DNA of 64,000 nucleotides, from NCBI GenBank assembly GCA_002682825.1, contig NOKP01000020.1, positions 682,001 through 746,000 of the forward strand, written 5' to 3'. The position numbers and the translations under genes were made by a program. Source of the DNA: Neonectria sp. B-13. Lineage: Eukaryota; Ascomycota; Sordariomycetes; Hypocreales; Nectriaceae. Below are positions 55,230 through 64,000 of this stretch, piece after piece. How positions within the stretch are numbered: the stretch's first letter is position 1; every line of letters starts with the position of its first letter. The notes under the pieces are model-generated. The model searched no databases. It was not told the DNA's origin and saw nothing but the letters and a program-made list of their open reading frames with translations.

Positions 55230-55599
55230 ATATATAGTCAAAATATTATGTGGAATCTTTTATTCAAGTACTAAAAACCGAAAAGAAGAATATGAATTCT
55301 CCGAATTGAGGATCTTCTAGAGTTGTGGTATACTGTGGAGAAGTGGTAAATGATACATTACGATAGACTTCACCAAGTTATTCGCAGGGCTAAGACTGTT
55401 CAGTGCGAATCTGCCGTTGTGTTATTTAAGGCTGCTTGAAGAAAATAACAGCAACTGTAATGAACATATTGTCCACTTATCAAACGCAATTTGAGAAATC
55501 ATAATAGCGATAGTATTCTTGTCTAATCTTTCTGTGCGTTGACCTCCACACTTCCATCTATCACTCCGTATAGCGCCTCGGGATTCTTGCAACCCCTGA
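55230..55599. other. Convergent 3' spacer
   Basis: It separates the 3' ends of the regulator (plus) and the decarboxylase (minus). No gene seen. Confidence 0.65.
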
Positions 55600-57354
55600 T
55601 CACTGCCCTCCACTATTCCGCTTCGTCAGGTATTGGACGAATTTCTTGAGAGATTGCGGAGCATCGTCCATTTCCATAAAGACCTCAATCATGTTCAAGC
55701 CCTTGCCCTCCTGAATCAGAGGGTCCGCAATAATAGATTGCAACTCGCCCCAGTTTCGAGCGCTTCGCGTCGTCACCCGGTAAGACGGATCGTTCTCAGG
55801 AGCCCCGAAATAGCTCGGTGCTTCGAGGTTACGCCAGGGCTGCACATCGTTGTAGTCGGCGTAGAATCCGTGGATGATCCGCTCGATTGTGTAGCCGTTG
55901 TTGTTCAGGATGAATATCGTAATGTCGAGTTTGTTCCGGATGATGTCGCTGATGGCCTGCGCAGACATCTGGAGACTGCCCTCTCCTTCGAAAAGAATCG
56001 TCCGGCCAATACGCCGCGTTCCTTCGCTGATCATTTCTCTTTGTGCCAGGGCTACTCCTTGGGAAGCCGCCAGGGCGTATCCGATAGACAGCCAAATTGA
56101 AGAGGTCATGACAGTGGTGTCTTCAGGAAGGACGAAGGACTGGCCCCCGTATGAGGAGGTCCCCGTCTCAGTGAGGACGATATCCCCAGGTCGAATGAAC
56201 TCAGACATGCGCAACCAAAACGAATACTGGTCCACCACGGAATCTGTCGCCGCCAGGGGTAGGGCTTTTAGGATTTCCCTTGGATCTTCTGGGTTTGCCG
56301 GGAATGGATCAGTGACGGCTAGTTTCACTTCGTCCAGTCTTGCAACGACCTTTTCCAAAAGAGACTTTACACAAACTCCCCGGCATGGCGCAGAAGCCGT
56401 AGTCGTATTGCCGAAGGTAATCGAGTCCGCCTCCAAGATAACCGTGACTCCGGCATCGGGGCTGGCGGTGAAGCCATACGTATTGACATCGGAGGGCAGA
56501 GGACCAAAGTGAAGTACCAGATCACGACTCTTCACCCAATCCGAATGCTCTGAGCTCCCAGCCAACCCATAGTAGATTCCTTGAAAGTTAGGCAGTCTCT
56601 CATCAACCAAGCTCTTGCCAAAGGGTGTCGTCAACGTAGGGATGGCAGTGCGCCTCACCAACTTATTGATGTTGTCCTGGATGCCGAATCTTCGTGCGAA
56701 GCCGTCCACCAGAATCAGGGGTCGCTTTGAGTTTTGAATCTTCTCGATAAGATTGTCGACCATTTCATCTTCGAGCCGCTTGTCGTATCCAGGGATGGTG
56801 AGATCGATGGCCCCCTTGGGAGCCGCGACCTTGACCTTGACCATATCGGAGGGAATCTCGATATAGACCGGCCGACTCTGCAACAGACACTGCTTTAGAG
56901 TCTCGTCTACTAAATGAGGCACGTCCTTCGCGTCGGTTAAGTTGGCCTGTGCTACCGTGACCGACTTGTACATGTCCGCGAAGACCCTGAAATTGCCATC
57001 GCCTAGGGAGTGATGTAGACACGCGCCTGCATCTTGGGTAGTCCGGGGAGCCGTGCCGACAATGTGTACCACGGGGGCCTTTTCTGCATAGGCTCCTCCG
57101 ATGGCGTTTATCGCCGAGAGCTCTCCCACGCCGAAGGAAGTAACGAGGGCAGAAAGCCCCTTGGTTCTGGCGTATCCATCTGCGGCGTAGCCAGCGTTGA
57201 GCTCGTTGGCATTGCCTACCCAGCGGAGACCAGTAGGCTCCAGATAGTCCAAGACAGTAAGATTGTAGTCGCCCGGGACACCATGGATAGATTTGACACC
57301 AAGCTGGGCCAGCCTCAGGAACAGATACTCGGGTACGTCGACCTGGTTCTCCAT
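55600..57354 (-). CDS. Thiamine-pyrophosphate decarboxylase (pyruvate decarboxylase-like)
   Basis: This intronless minus-strand gene of 584 residues starts at MENQVDVPEYLFLRLAQLGV (57354). The frame is open 75 codons further upstream, but that stretch has no conserved sequence. Catalytic residues of the pyruvate decarboxylase family are present: the Glu in GNANELNAGYAADGYAR, the HH pair in HHSLGDG, the TPP/metal-binding GEGSLQMSAQAISDI..NNNGYT and the Glu in GYTIERIIHG. It decarboxylates 2-oxo acids to aldehydes in the cytosol. Compared with housekeeping PDC the HHTLGNGDF motif reads HHSLGDGNF, so an aromatic or branched-chain oxo acid could be preferred; this is not settled by sequence. Neighbours downstream are a nitronate monooxygenase and a PhzF-like protein. 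Confidence 0.92.
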   Translation of the reverse strand: MENQVDVPEYLFLRLAQLGVKSIHGVPGDYNLTVLDYLEPTGLRWVGNANELNAGYAADGYARTKGLSALVTSFGVGELSAINAIGGAYAEKAPVVHIVGTAPRTTQDAGACLHHSLGDGNFRVFADMYKSVTVAQANLTDAKDVPHLVDETLKQCLLQSRPVYIEIPSDMVKVKVAAPKGAIDLTIPGYDKRLEDEMVDNLIEKIQNSKRPLILVDGFARRFGIQDNINKLVRRTAIPTLTTPFGKSLVDERLPNFQGIYYGLAGSSEHSDWVKSRDLVLHFGPLPSDVNTYGFTASPDAGVTVILEADSITFGNTTTASAPCRGVCVKSLLEKVVARLDEVKLAVTDPFPANPEDPREILKALPLAATDSVVDQYSFWLRMSEFIRPGDIVLTETGTSSYGGQSFVLPEDTTVMTSSIWLSIGYALAASQGVALAQREMISEGTRRIGRTILFEGEGSLQMSAQAISDIIRNKLDITIFILNNNGYTIERIIHGFYADYNDVQPWRNLEAPSYFGAPENDPSYRVTTRSARNWGELQSIIADPLIQEGKGLNMIEVFMEMDDAPQSLKKFVQYLTKRNSGGQ

Positions 57355-57884
57355 GGTCTTGTGTCTTGGATGAACGATGGGTTTTGGTAATGGAATATGG
57401 AAAGACAGAAACGAGACAGAAAGATTACTTGAAGTGGGAGTAATCGGAGATTGAGACGATACAGAGTTGTTCTTATATAGTAACCCAAGCTGCGCAAATG
57501 TCCTCTCCGTCACCCGAGCTCTTTGAACCATGACGCCTATTTGCTCCGCCAAGTCCGCTCCTACGGAGTGTCTCTGCAAACCGTAGTAAAGTCACTCGAA
57601 AATTCTACAAATGTACGTGTTTCGTTCGATAAGCTGCCAGGCCCGGAGCTCGTGGGCACGCCGTTAACGAACACTCCGAACCGGATCCACAATATGTGTG
57701 AGATAGGGCGTGGAAACCGCCCGTACCCCGAGTTCTCCGGAGACTCCGAGTGCCGCGGCCCGGCTGTCCGCCCCCGGCTAACTTACCAAACCCAGAACGA
57801 ACTGCGTCGTCTATCCCCGGACTCACACCCGACAAGTGATGATTTGCAGCTTTGTCCTCTAGAATCTTAAGGCCAACTACAAAC
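57355..57884. promoter_or_regulatory. Divergent promoter of decarboxylase and nitronate monooxygenase
   Basis: 530 bases between two divergent starts. CCGGAG/CTCCGG- and CTCCGAG-like strings occur near 57737-57752, compatible with Zn2Cys6 regulator sites. No gene is seen. Function inferred from position. Confidence 0.4.
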
Positions 57885-58984
57885 ATGCCCCTCGCCACCG
57901 AATTGACACGTAGACTCGGCATCCGGGGTACATCACACCGTCATACTGTCCAGCTCGACGGCCTGAGCTGACACTATCCGTAGTGCCCGTCATCCAAGGC
58001 GGCATGATGCACGTCGGCACCGCCAGCCTCGCATCCGCCGTGTCCAACGCCGGCGGCCTCGGCACCATCACGGCCCTCAACTTCCCAACCCCAGCTGCCC
58101 TGCGCGAGGAAGTCCGCCGCTGCCGAGCTCTAACTCCAAACCCCTTCGCGGTGAACATCACCCTCCTCCCCAGCGTCGTCCCGCCGGATTACCGCGGGTA
58201 CGCCCAGGCTGTCATCGACGAAGGCGTCGACATCGTTGAGACGGCTGGGAACTCGCCTGGGCCCATCATCACGCAGCTCAAAGAGGCGGGCGTTACCGTC
58301 TTGCACAAGTGCACGAGTATACGGCATGCGCAGAGCGCCGTGAAGCTTGGCGTTGATTTCCTAAGCATCGATGGTTTCGAGTGTGCCGGTCACATTGGCG
58401 AAAGCGACATCACTAACCTAATCCTACTGAGTAAAGCCCGACAGGTGTTGAAAGTGCCCTTCATCGCCAGCGGAGGCTTTGCGGATGGCTGGGGTTTGGC
58501 TTCGGCCTTGTGTCTCGGAGCCAGTGGGATCAACATGGGCACGCGGTTTCTGTGCACGCAAGAAGCCCCGGTGCATGATAACATCAAGCAAGAAATCGTT
58601 CGCGCTCAAGAAACCGACACGGTATTGTTGTTACGTCGGTGGAGAAACACGAATCGCCTGTTTAAGAACAAGGTCGCGCAGGAAGCCCTGAAGCTCGAGC
58701 TGGCGAGCGAGACGGGGAACTTTGACGAGGTTGCCCCGTTGGTAAACGGGAAAAGAGGCAAGGCCGTCTTTGAAAACGGCGACCCTGAGTTTGGAGTAAG
58801 ACACCAGCTATTCTGTAAGATGACTCGGTTATTGACCATCGTATAGGTTTGGACTACGGGGCAGGTGATAGGACTAATCCATGATATCCCCACCTGCGAC
58901 GCACTGGTTCAGAGAATCGAAAAGGAAGCAGAGGCTGTGTTGAGGGACAGATTTGGGATGATAATTCCAGAAAACAACCCGTAA
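57885..58984 (+). CDS. Nitronate monooxygenase (2-nitropropane dioxygenase family)
   Basis: Three exons: 57885-57927, 57984-58795 and 58847-58984, giving 330 residues. The 43-base first exon encodes MPLATELTRRLGIR, joining to VPVIQGGMMHVGTASLASAV, the FMN-binding opening of the family. NITLLPSV, AGNSPGPII, KCTSIRHAQSAVKLG, DGFECAGHIGE and SGGFADGWGLASAL..GASGINMGTRF follow in the usual order. The last exon (VWTTGQVIGLIHDIPTCDAL) is only seen after splicing; without it the frame ends early. The enzyme oxidises toxic alkyl nitronates (for example propionate-3-nitronate) with FMN and O2. Length is close to fungal relatives. It is divergent from the decarboxylase gene. Confidence 0.92.
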
Positions 58985-59688
58985 CGACCCAATTGAAGAT
59001 GCAGTGAGGCTTTACACTCACGCTAGGTCCATCTATTCGAGATGCCTTACCGATAGACCTCCAAAAACCAACTACCTCCTTCACTCCTTAATCAGATGAG
59101 TCGAAAGGAGAATGGGAGAAAGCGTTACAAACCCCCAAGCTGTTGACCAGGAGTGCTACAGTACCATTGATGAATGACGAATGAACATATGTTCGAGTCC
59201 CTGGGGTCTCAGTGCCTAAGCCAAGACAAAGAGCCCAAGATTGTAGGCCTGAGGGTACTTGAGGTTCTAGTGCTTCGATATATCTCCGTGCATCCGTAGA
59301 TTGTAGCAATAGGAGCAAGTCATCCAAACAATTCTCCATCAACTACCACTCTGATCATCGCCATTTACGGACCGGGTCGCGCATGACCACGCGGCCCACT
59401 ACAGTTGCGATTGCGCCCTTGGATCTACAAGCGTCTCGGACAAGGGCGTGTCGATCGGGCAATTCGGAGTCCTAGGTTCATTCGGCGGAAAGTCTCGGCT
59501 GGGATGCTCCACTCGGAGCTTAACAAGTCATCATTTCCCTTCGTCACCACAAAGGCTATTGGGTGCCACTTACTCCGATACCTTACAGCTGTAACTCGAC
59601 CAATTCTATCCTTGCAACCATCAGGTATTGGCAACGTACTGGACTCACCTCGACACGCTCGATTGATTCATTGACATCTCTCTTCAAA
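58985..59688. other. Intergenic, promoter of the PhzF-like gene
   Basis: No gene seen. A GTTCGAGTCC string near 59189 resembles a tRNA B box, but no tRNA fold could be built around it. Confidence 0.6.
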
Positions 59689-60761
59689 ATGTCCAAAGTC
59701 CCATACGGTACCGCACCCCTTGCCCGAGACTCGAGTAGGTAGTAGAGGAATCTAATCAAGGCGTGATACCAGTAACCCTCGATGTCTTCACGTCGAAAAG
59801 GTATGTCCTCAGCTCCCCTCAGCTTCCTATTTCCCCATTCCGTCTCCTAGACTAACCCTTCCCTCTCAGATTCAAGGGCAACCAGGTGGCCGTCATCAAG
59901 GTAGCCGAGAAGCTATCCGACGCGCACATGCAGATGATAGCCCGAGAGTTCAACTTCTCCGAGACCGTCTTCCTGCAAGAGAAGAAGACAGACGGCTCAT
60001 TCCCCATCAACATCTTCACCCCCGTCAATGAGATGGACTTCGCCGGCCACCCCGTCATCGGCACCGGCCACGTGCTGTTCCGGAGCTTGCTCCCGGGCGT
60101 CTCCTCCGAAGCCCACCCGGAGCTCACCATCCTCACCAAGGCCGGACCCGTCGGGGTTCGCTATGACCAAGACGCCCAGACCGTCTCCGCAGAGGTCCCG
60201 CACAACGTCCACATCCACTCCGTCGGCACTCCGAGGGCGAACATCCTCAAGACCCAGCCCAGCCTCGCTGGCGCCAGCGCCGAGTCCCTGGAGTCGTCGT
60301 ATCCCGCCCTGTCCATCGTCAAAGGCGTCACCTACACCCTCGTCGACCTCACCGCGCAGCCGGAGCTCTTCGCCGCGGTGAGTGCCGGCGAGAGCCAAGC
60401 CACACAGCTCGACGACGGATGGGCGCCGTCGTTCACGGGGACCATGTACTACCGCGCCCTAGACGAACGCGTCGAGGCGGGCAGAAGAGTCCAAAATCTC
60501 CGGGTCCGCATGATTGCAATCAACTTGGAGGACCCGGCGTGCGGCAGCGGCTCCTGTGCACTGGCGGCGTATCTTGCGCTTCAGAGCGGTGACAAGAACG
60601 GCGAGTACAGATTTGTGCTCGATCAAGGGACCGAGATTGGCAGGGATAGCAAGATCACAGTCGACGTGGTGCTGAATGAGCACGGAACCGGAGTGTCCTC
60701 GATGCTATTGTCGGGACAGGCAGCACCCGTCACTGAGGGAGTGTTGTTACTGCCCGAGTGA
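59689..60761 (+). CDS. PhzF-like isomerase / epimerase-fold protein
   Basis: Three exons: 59689-59707, 59773-59800 and 59870-60761, giving 312 residues. Two tiny 5' exons (19 and 28 bases) combine into MSKVPYVTLDVFTSKRFKGN, the classic start of PhzF proteins. Conserved EFNFSETVFL, NIFTPVNEMDFAGHPVIGTG and DPACGSGSCALAAYLAL complete the diaminopimelate-epimerase-like fold; the Glu in FSETVF corresponds to the catalytic Glu of PhzF. In phenazine makers PhzF isomerises DHHA. Fungi lack phenazine genes, so the role here is unknown. It may belong with the preceding oxidative genes. Start choice is supported by clean splice phases and family N-terminus. Confidence 0.88.
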
Positions 60762-61381
60762 AGCTATCAAATATCACCAATACACAGGACACTAAGAACA
60801 TGGACATGAAACAGATCATTTTTTCTCAACAAATTTATAGCGAACATCGACGTTGCCGGTATCATCTACCCAACTCCCGCCCAACACCGAAAAAAGCAAC
60901 CCAACGTAGCATCACTCATGTTCCGACACGGACTATTTCCTTTACCCTCCGCCACACATGATGAATCTTGCCCAGTGCGGATCGGCCGCAAGCCTAAATC
61001 TTCCAACAAGCCCGCCAGGGCTCTTCAAAGTAGCCAGGTATCAAAATCGAAGATGGAGAAGAGTCCATCAATTATGAACGCCTCTCCAAGATATAAGTAG
61101 GTCCAGAATAATAGAGTAGGCTCTCCAGCCCTTGATAGGGTAAGGAGAACGAAAGAAGTGGAAGAAAAAAAAGGATCCCGATACCCAGCAACCGTGATAT
61201 AATATGGTGGCAAGATGGGAAACAAGAGCCTCTACGCCAACATCGGTGGCATGCTAAATAGAGACCAGCCCTTCATATATGCAACCAATGATGAGAACAG
61301 TGACAAGAGTGAAATGCGATATCTCAACGTAATGTGGCAAACATCAAGAAATATTGGAGCAAGCCACCTCAAATCACTCTT
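60762..61381. other. Convergent intergenic region
   Basis: It lies between the 3' ends of the PhzF-like gene and the MADS-box gene. No gene seen. Confidence 0.6.
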
Positions 61382-62689
61382 CTATTGTTCAACTTTGACC
61401 CTCTTAGAGTCCGATGATGCTTCTGCTGCCTCGCTCTGGGCAGTAGCACCATACTCTGGCGTTTTCCGCTTTGTTGCTGCAGTGTTGCTCGTACTGACAC
61501 TCAAGTTGGAGCTGTTGGTGTGAGGGTTGGAATTCACACTGGAATTGGGGCCGTCATCCCTCAAGAAGCTCGGCCCTGATCCAACCACCGGGGTGGCAAA
61601 ATTCAGCGGGCTTGGTAAGGTGTTGCTGTCACCTCCCCTAAAGTTCCAATCTGGATAGAAGCTGCTGGGACTGGGTAAGAACTCATTGTTAAGGAATCGA
61701 GACGGCAATGCGGACACGGGGGTTTCCCCCCCATTCACATTCTGCTGCGGAGGCGGCCGAGCGAATGGATTTGGAGGCCCTGTTGCTCCAGCAGAGAGCA
61801 GCGCCGAGGCAGACGGAGACGGAGGAGGTAGCACCAGCGCTGATTGGGAATTATGTCGTTGGGGCACCTGGGTCGTGCTTTCGGGAGGATTTCGCGGCGA
61901 ATTGGATTCGGCGGTTTCACTCTCTCCAGCATCCGAAGCTTCGCCTGGAATCTGCACCGTTAAACGTGGGCCTCGTGGTCGAGCTCCCCCAGTGGCCCCA
62001 ATCTTGAGACTATTTGACCTCGACGGAGGTGTGAGTGTAGTCTCTGGAATAGACGACATGGATATCGTGCGTGACTTATTCGAGCTCTGAGTCTTGGCCC
62101 GTTGCGGCTGTGGAAGGGGGGGCGACGAGGTGCCGTTATTGGCGCGGTTCAACGCGGCTACATCGACAGACTGTGAGCGACTTGCAGCATTGGCCGCAGC
62201 GGCAGCCGCGCCAGACTCTGTCTTTATAGGCTCAGCGGCAAATGAAGCCAGGTGTTGTGACAGGATAGACCGGTTCTCTTCAATTGGCGTGAAGATGCTG
62301 TGCGACTTTCGCTGCGGCATCTTCTTGATAGCCGAGTCCGTATTGAGCAGTGGTGGCTGAGGCCGCTCCATGGAATCCATCCTGCGTGCCACAGGCGGAG
62401 GGGGCGGAGGGTCCTGCAGGCGGCGCTCACCCTGTTGCGGGGGCTGCGGTGGGGGAGGTGAAATGATCTGCGGCACAGGAGGGTTCGGAGGCAATTGTTG
62501 ATGGTTTGGCTGAGGTGACGGCGTAGGTCGTGATGGTGCTTGGATCCCCTGTGAAGGCGGTTGTGATGAATAGGCAGGAGGCATGGGGGGACGTCGTTCA
62601 TCCACATAAGACGGCGGCTGCGGCTGTTGCTGCTGGTGTTGCTGTTGCTGGTGTTGCTGCTGCTGCTGTTGCTGCTGCTGCTGTTGTTG

Positions 62690-62750
<61 letters not shown>

Positions 62751-63617
62751 ACTTGGCTCGACTGTTGCCCATACGAGTACGGCGGCCCCTGCTGGGCCAT
62801 CAGAGGAGGGGGAGGGTTGTAGATGGGAGGAGTGGGCATGTAGCTAATCCCGGGATGCGGCGGTCCGGGCGGGGGTCCGGGCTGAGAGACCATGCCGGGG
62901 CCGGGACCCATCCGGCGCATGTCGTTCCGGGAGCCTGGTCGAGACCCGATCGACGGCTGCGGGGTGTGGCCGCGCTGAATTGGGTGGCCTGGGTGGGCTT
63001 GGAAAGGACCGCCGTTGGTGCCAATTGGCGGTGATGCTGAGGGTGTATGGTGTCGGATCTGGGGGAACGGTGGTTGAGGCTGACCGTGGAAGTGCGGAGG
63101 CATCATCTGGTTCTCGATACCATCGGGCGCGTGGGGAGGGGTACCATCGGCCTCCTCTTCCTCTTCCTCGTCATTGCCACCGTTGAAGTCGGAAGGACCT
63201 TTGTGCTCGTTCGGACCGCCGTGCTATCAAAGTGTCAGTATTTGGCGCCTTTGCAGGGTACTGGGCACCGCGACTGGCCACAAGGAGAGGCTGTGGGCGG
63301 GGGGAATTAACGCGCGCAAGACTTACATATTGGTATCGAGTGATGAGGTCTCGCATGTCAGAAGACGAGTACTCGTAGAGCTTCTTGTTGTTGCCAAAGA
63401 TGAAGACGGCGACATCGACGGAGCAGAGGACGGAAAGCTCATGTGCCTTCTTGAACAAACCACCTTTTCGCTTCAAAAAGGTTCTGGAGCGCGCAAGGTT
63501 AGCTAGGCATCGCGGGAGCGCGAGCATAGACGTCGCTCGGGGGAGGAGGTGTAAAGCTTACACAGAGCGATTTCTGTCATCCTTGATGGCCTTGATCTCA
63601 ATCTTTCTTCGCCCCAT
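61382..63617 (-). CDS. MADS-box transcription factor, MEF2/Rlm1 type
   Basis: Three exons on the minus strand, 63617-63562, 63483-63327 and 63223-61382, giving 684 residues. The MADS domain occupies residues 1 to about 60: [20 protein letters not shown] then [20 protein letters not shown] and [20 protein letters not shown], with MEF2-like rather than SRF-like basic residues. An acidic stretch (EEEEEE) follows, then a long low-complexity region rich in proline, glutamine and serine with a polyglutamine tract of more than 30 residues broken by histidine near its end (see repeat entry). The closest known role is the cell-wall-integrity MAPK target Rlm1/RlmA. A serine/proline-rich body gives many possible MAPK sites. 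DNA binding is secure; pathway is inferred. Confidence 0.92.
62622..62752 (-). repeat. Mixed CAG/CAA microsatellite encoding polyglutamine
   Basis: The minus strand carries about 40 CAG/CAA codons, interrupted by two CAC codons at the 3' end. It lies inside the MADS-box gene. Mixed codons imply selection or long residence as polyglutamine rather than a fresh pure-repeat expansion. Confidence 0.9.
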
Positions 63618-64000
63618 GGCGACGGTTGGCGGCTTGGATAGGCGAGTGCTAGGTGTCGCGTCCCACGCGGGGCGGAGAGGTTTTGGAGGAGACGGGGACG
63701 CGGTGGGATGGCGTCGACAGTGTCAAAACCTTCAAAGCGCGGCGCGGGAGGATGCAATGCGAGGAAGGCAGAGAGGTGAAGCTTGGCGTCGCGCCACGAG
63801 AGTTGGCTCGACAGTCGTTTCTTTCGAGAATTCAGCGTAAGCGAGGTGGACGGCAGATGACGGGCGGGTATCGAAGGGACGCTCGGTGAAGGTAGGGTAG
63901 GTCTAGCGGGTGAAGGCGAAAGGTGAAGACGGAGGCGAGGAAAGGAACGAGGCAGAAGCTGCGTCGTTGGCGCCGGATGACTTGAATGACGGAGGCGGCG
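63618..64000. promoter_or_regulatory. Upstream region of the MADS-box gene
   Basis: The last 383 bases hold the promoter/leader of the minus-strand MADS-box gene. On the minus strand it is C- and pyrimidine-rich. No other gene seen. Confidence 0.5.

Noticed and set aside
57355..57579. 75-residue N-terminal extension of the decarboxylase
   Set aside because: PDC-type enzymes begin close to the EYLFLRL motif, and the upstream translation is not conserved in kind.
59160..59240. Possible tRNA because of a GTTCGAGTCC string
   Set aside because: No T-stem, anticodon arm or A box could be placed around it.
62530..63034. Plus-strand frames with long polyalanine or polyleucine
   Set aside because: They are reading-frame shadows of the CAG/CAA tract of the MADS-box gene.

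Overview
The window is nuclear DNA of a filamentous ascomycete (Pezizomycotina, probably Sordariomycetes). Genes run on both strands. Most have short GT-AG introns of about 45-70 bases with CTAAC-type branch points, and the protein families are typical of moulds. I reassembled exons by hand; every multi-exon model closes in frame.

Layout. 1-537: 3' end of a flavin reductase-like gene. 634-2940: two decayed genes, one with stop codons in RIP-like contexts. 5323-6752: a type II membrane glycosyltransferase. 7627-14373: a proline-utilisation cluster made of proline dehydrogenase and P5C dehydrogenase, divergent from one promoter, followed by an amino-acid permease. 14894-15454: three tandem tRNA-Phe(GAA) genes, each interrupted in the D-loop. 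15897-16891: mitochondrial NADH-cytochrome b5 reductase. 17237-18834: a sugar transporter. 19794-24691: an anion-symporter-family MFS transporter, a glycerate kinase and a tartrate/D-malate dehydrogenase, which together read as a tartrate-to-glycerate route. 25577-26805: a secreted GH93-like glycosidase. 27745-30006: a large membrane protein of unknown role. About 31290-33658: a frameshifted ankyrin gene. 35007-36642: an RBR ubiquitin ligase. 37509-39738: a hexose-type transporter. A 5 kb gene-free stretch follows. 44898-47210: soluble fumarate reductase with a cytochrome b5 tail. 49682-50369: a secreted FAS1 protein. 51749-52521: a TPR/NLR-like relic. 52938-60761: a Zn2Cys6 regulator, a pyruvate decarboxylase-like enzyme, a nitronate monooxygenase and a PhzF-like protein. 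61382-63617: an Rlm1/MEF2-like MADS-box factor with a long polyglutamine tract.

The most unusual feature is the tRNA array. All three tRNA-Phe genes lack an anticodon-loop intron. Instead each carries 53, 54 or 55 extra bases in the D-loop, beginning GTATGT and ending with a CTAAC branch-like motif and CAG. Exact GT-AG removal restores a 73-base canonical tRNA-Phe in every copy. The interiors of the inserts have diverged while their two ends are conserved. This looks like spliceosome-type introns inside Pol III tRNA genes, which I do not know to have been described.

Two apparent metabolic modules (proline; tartrate/glycerate) sit around divergent promoters. One promoter contains paired CCG/CGG inverted repeats and the other a near-perfect 20-bp hairpin.
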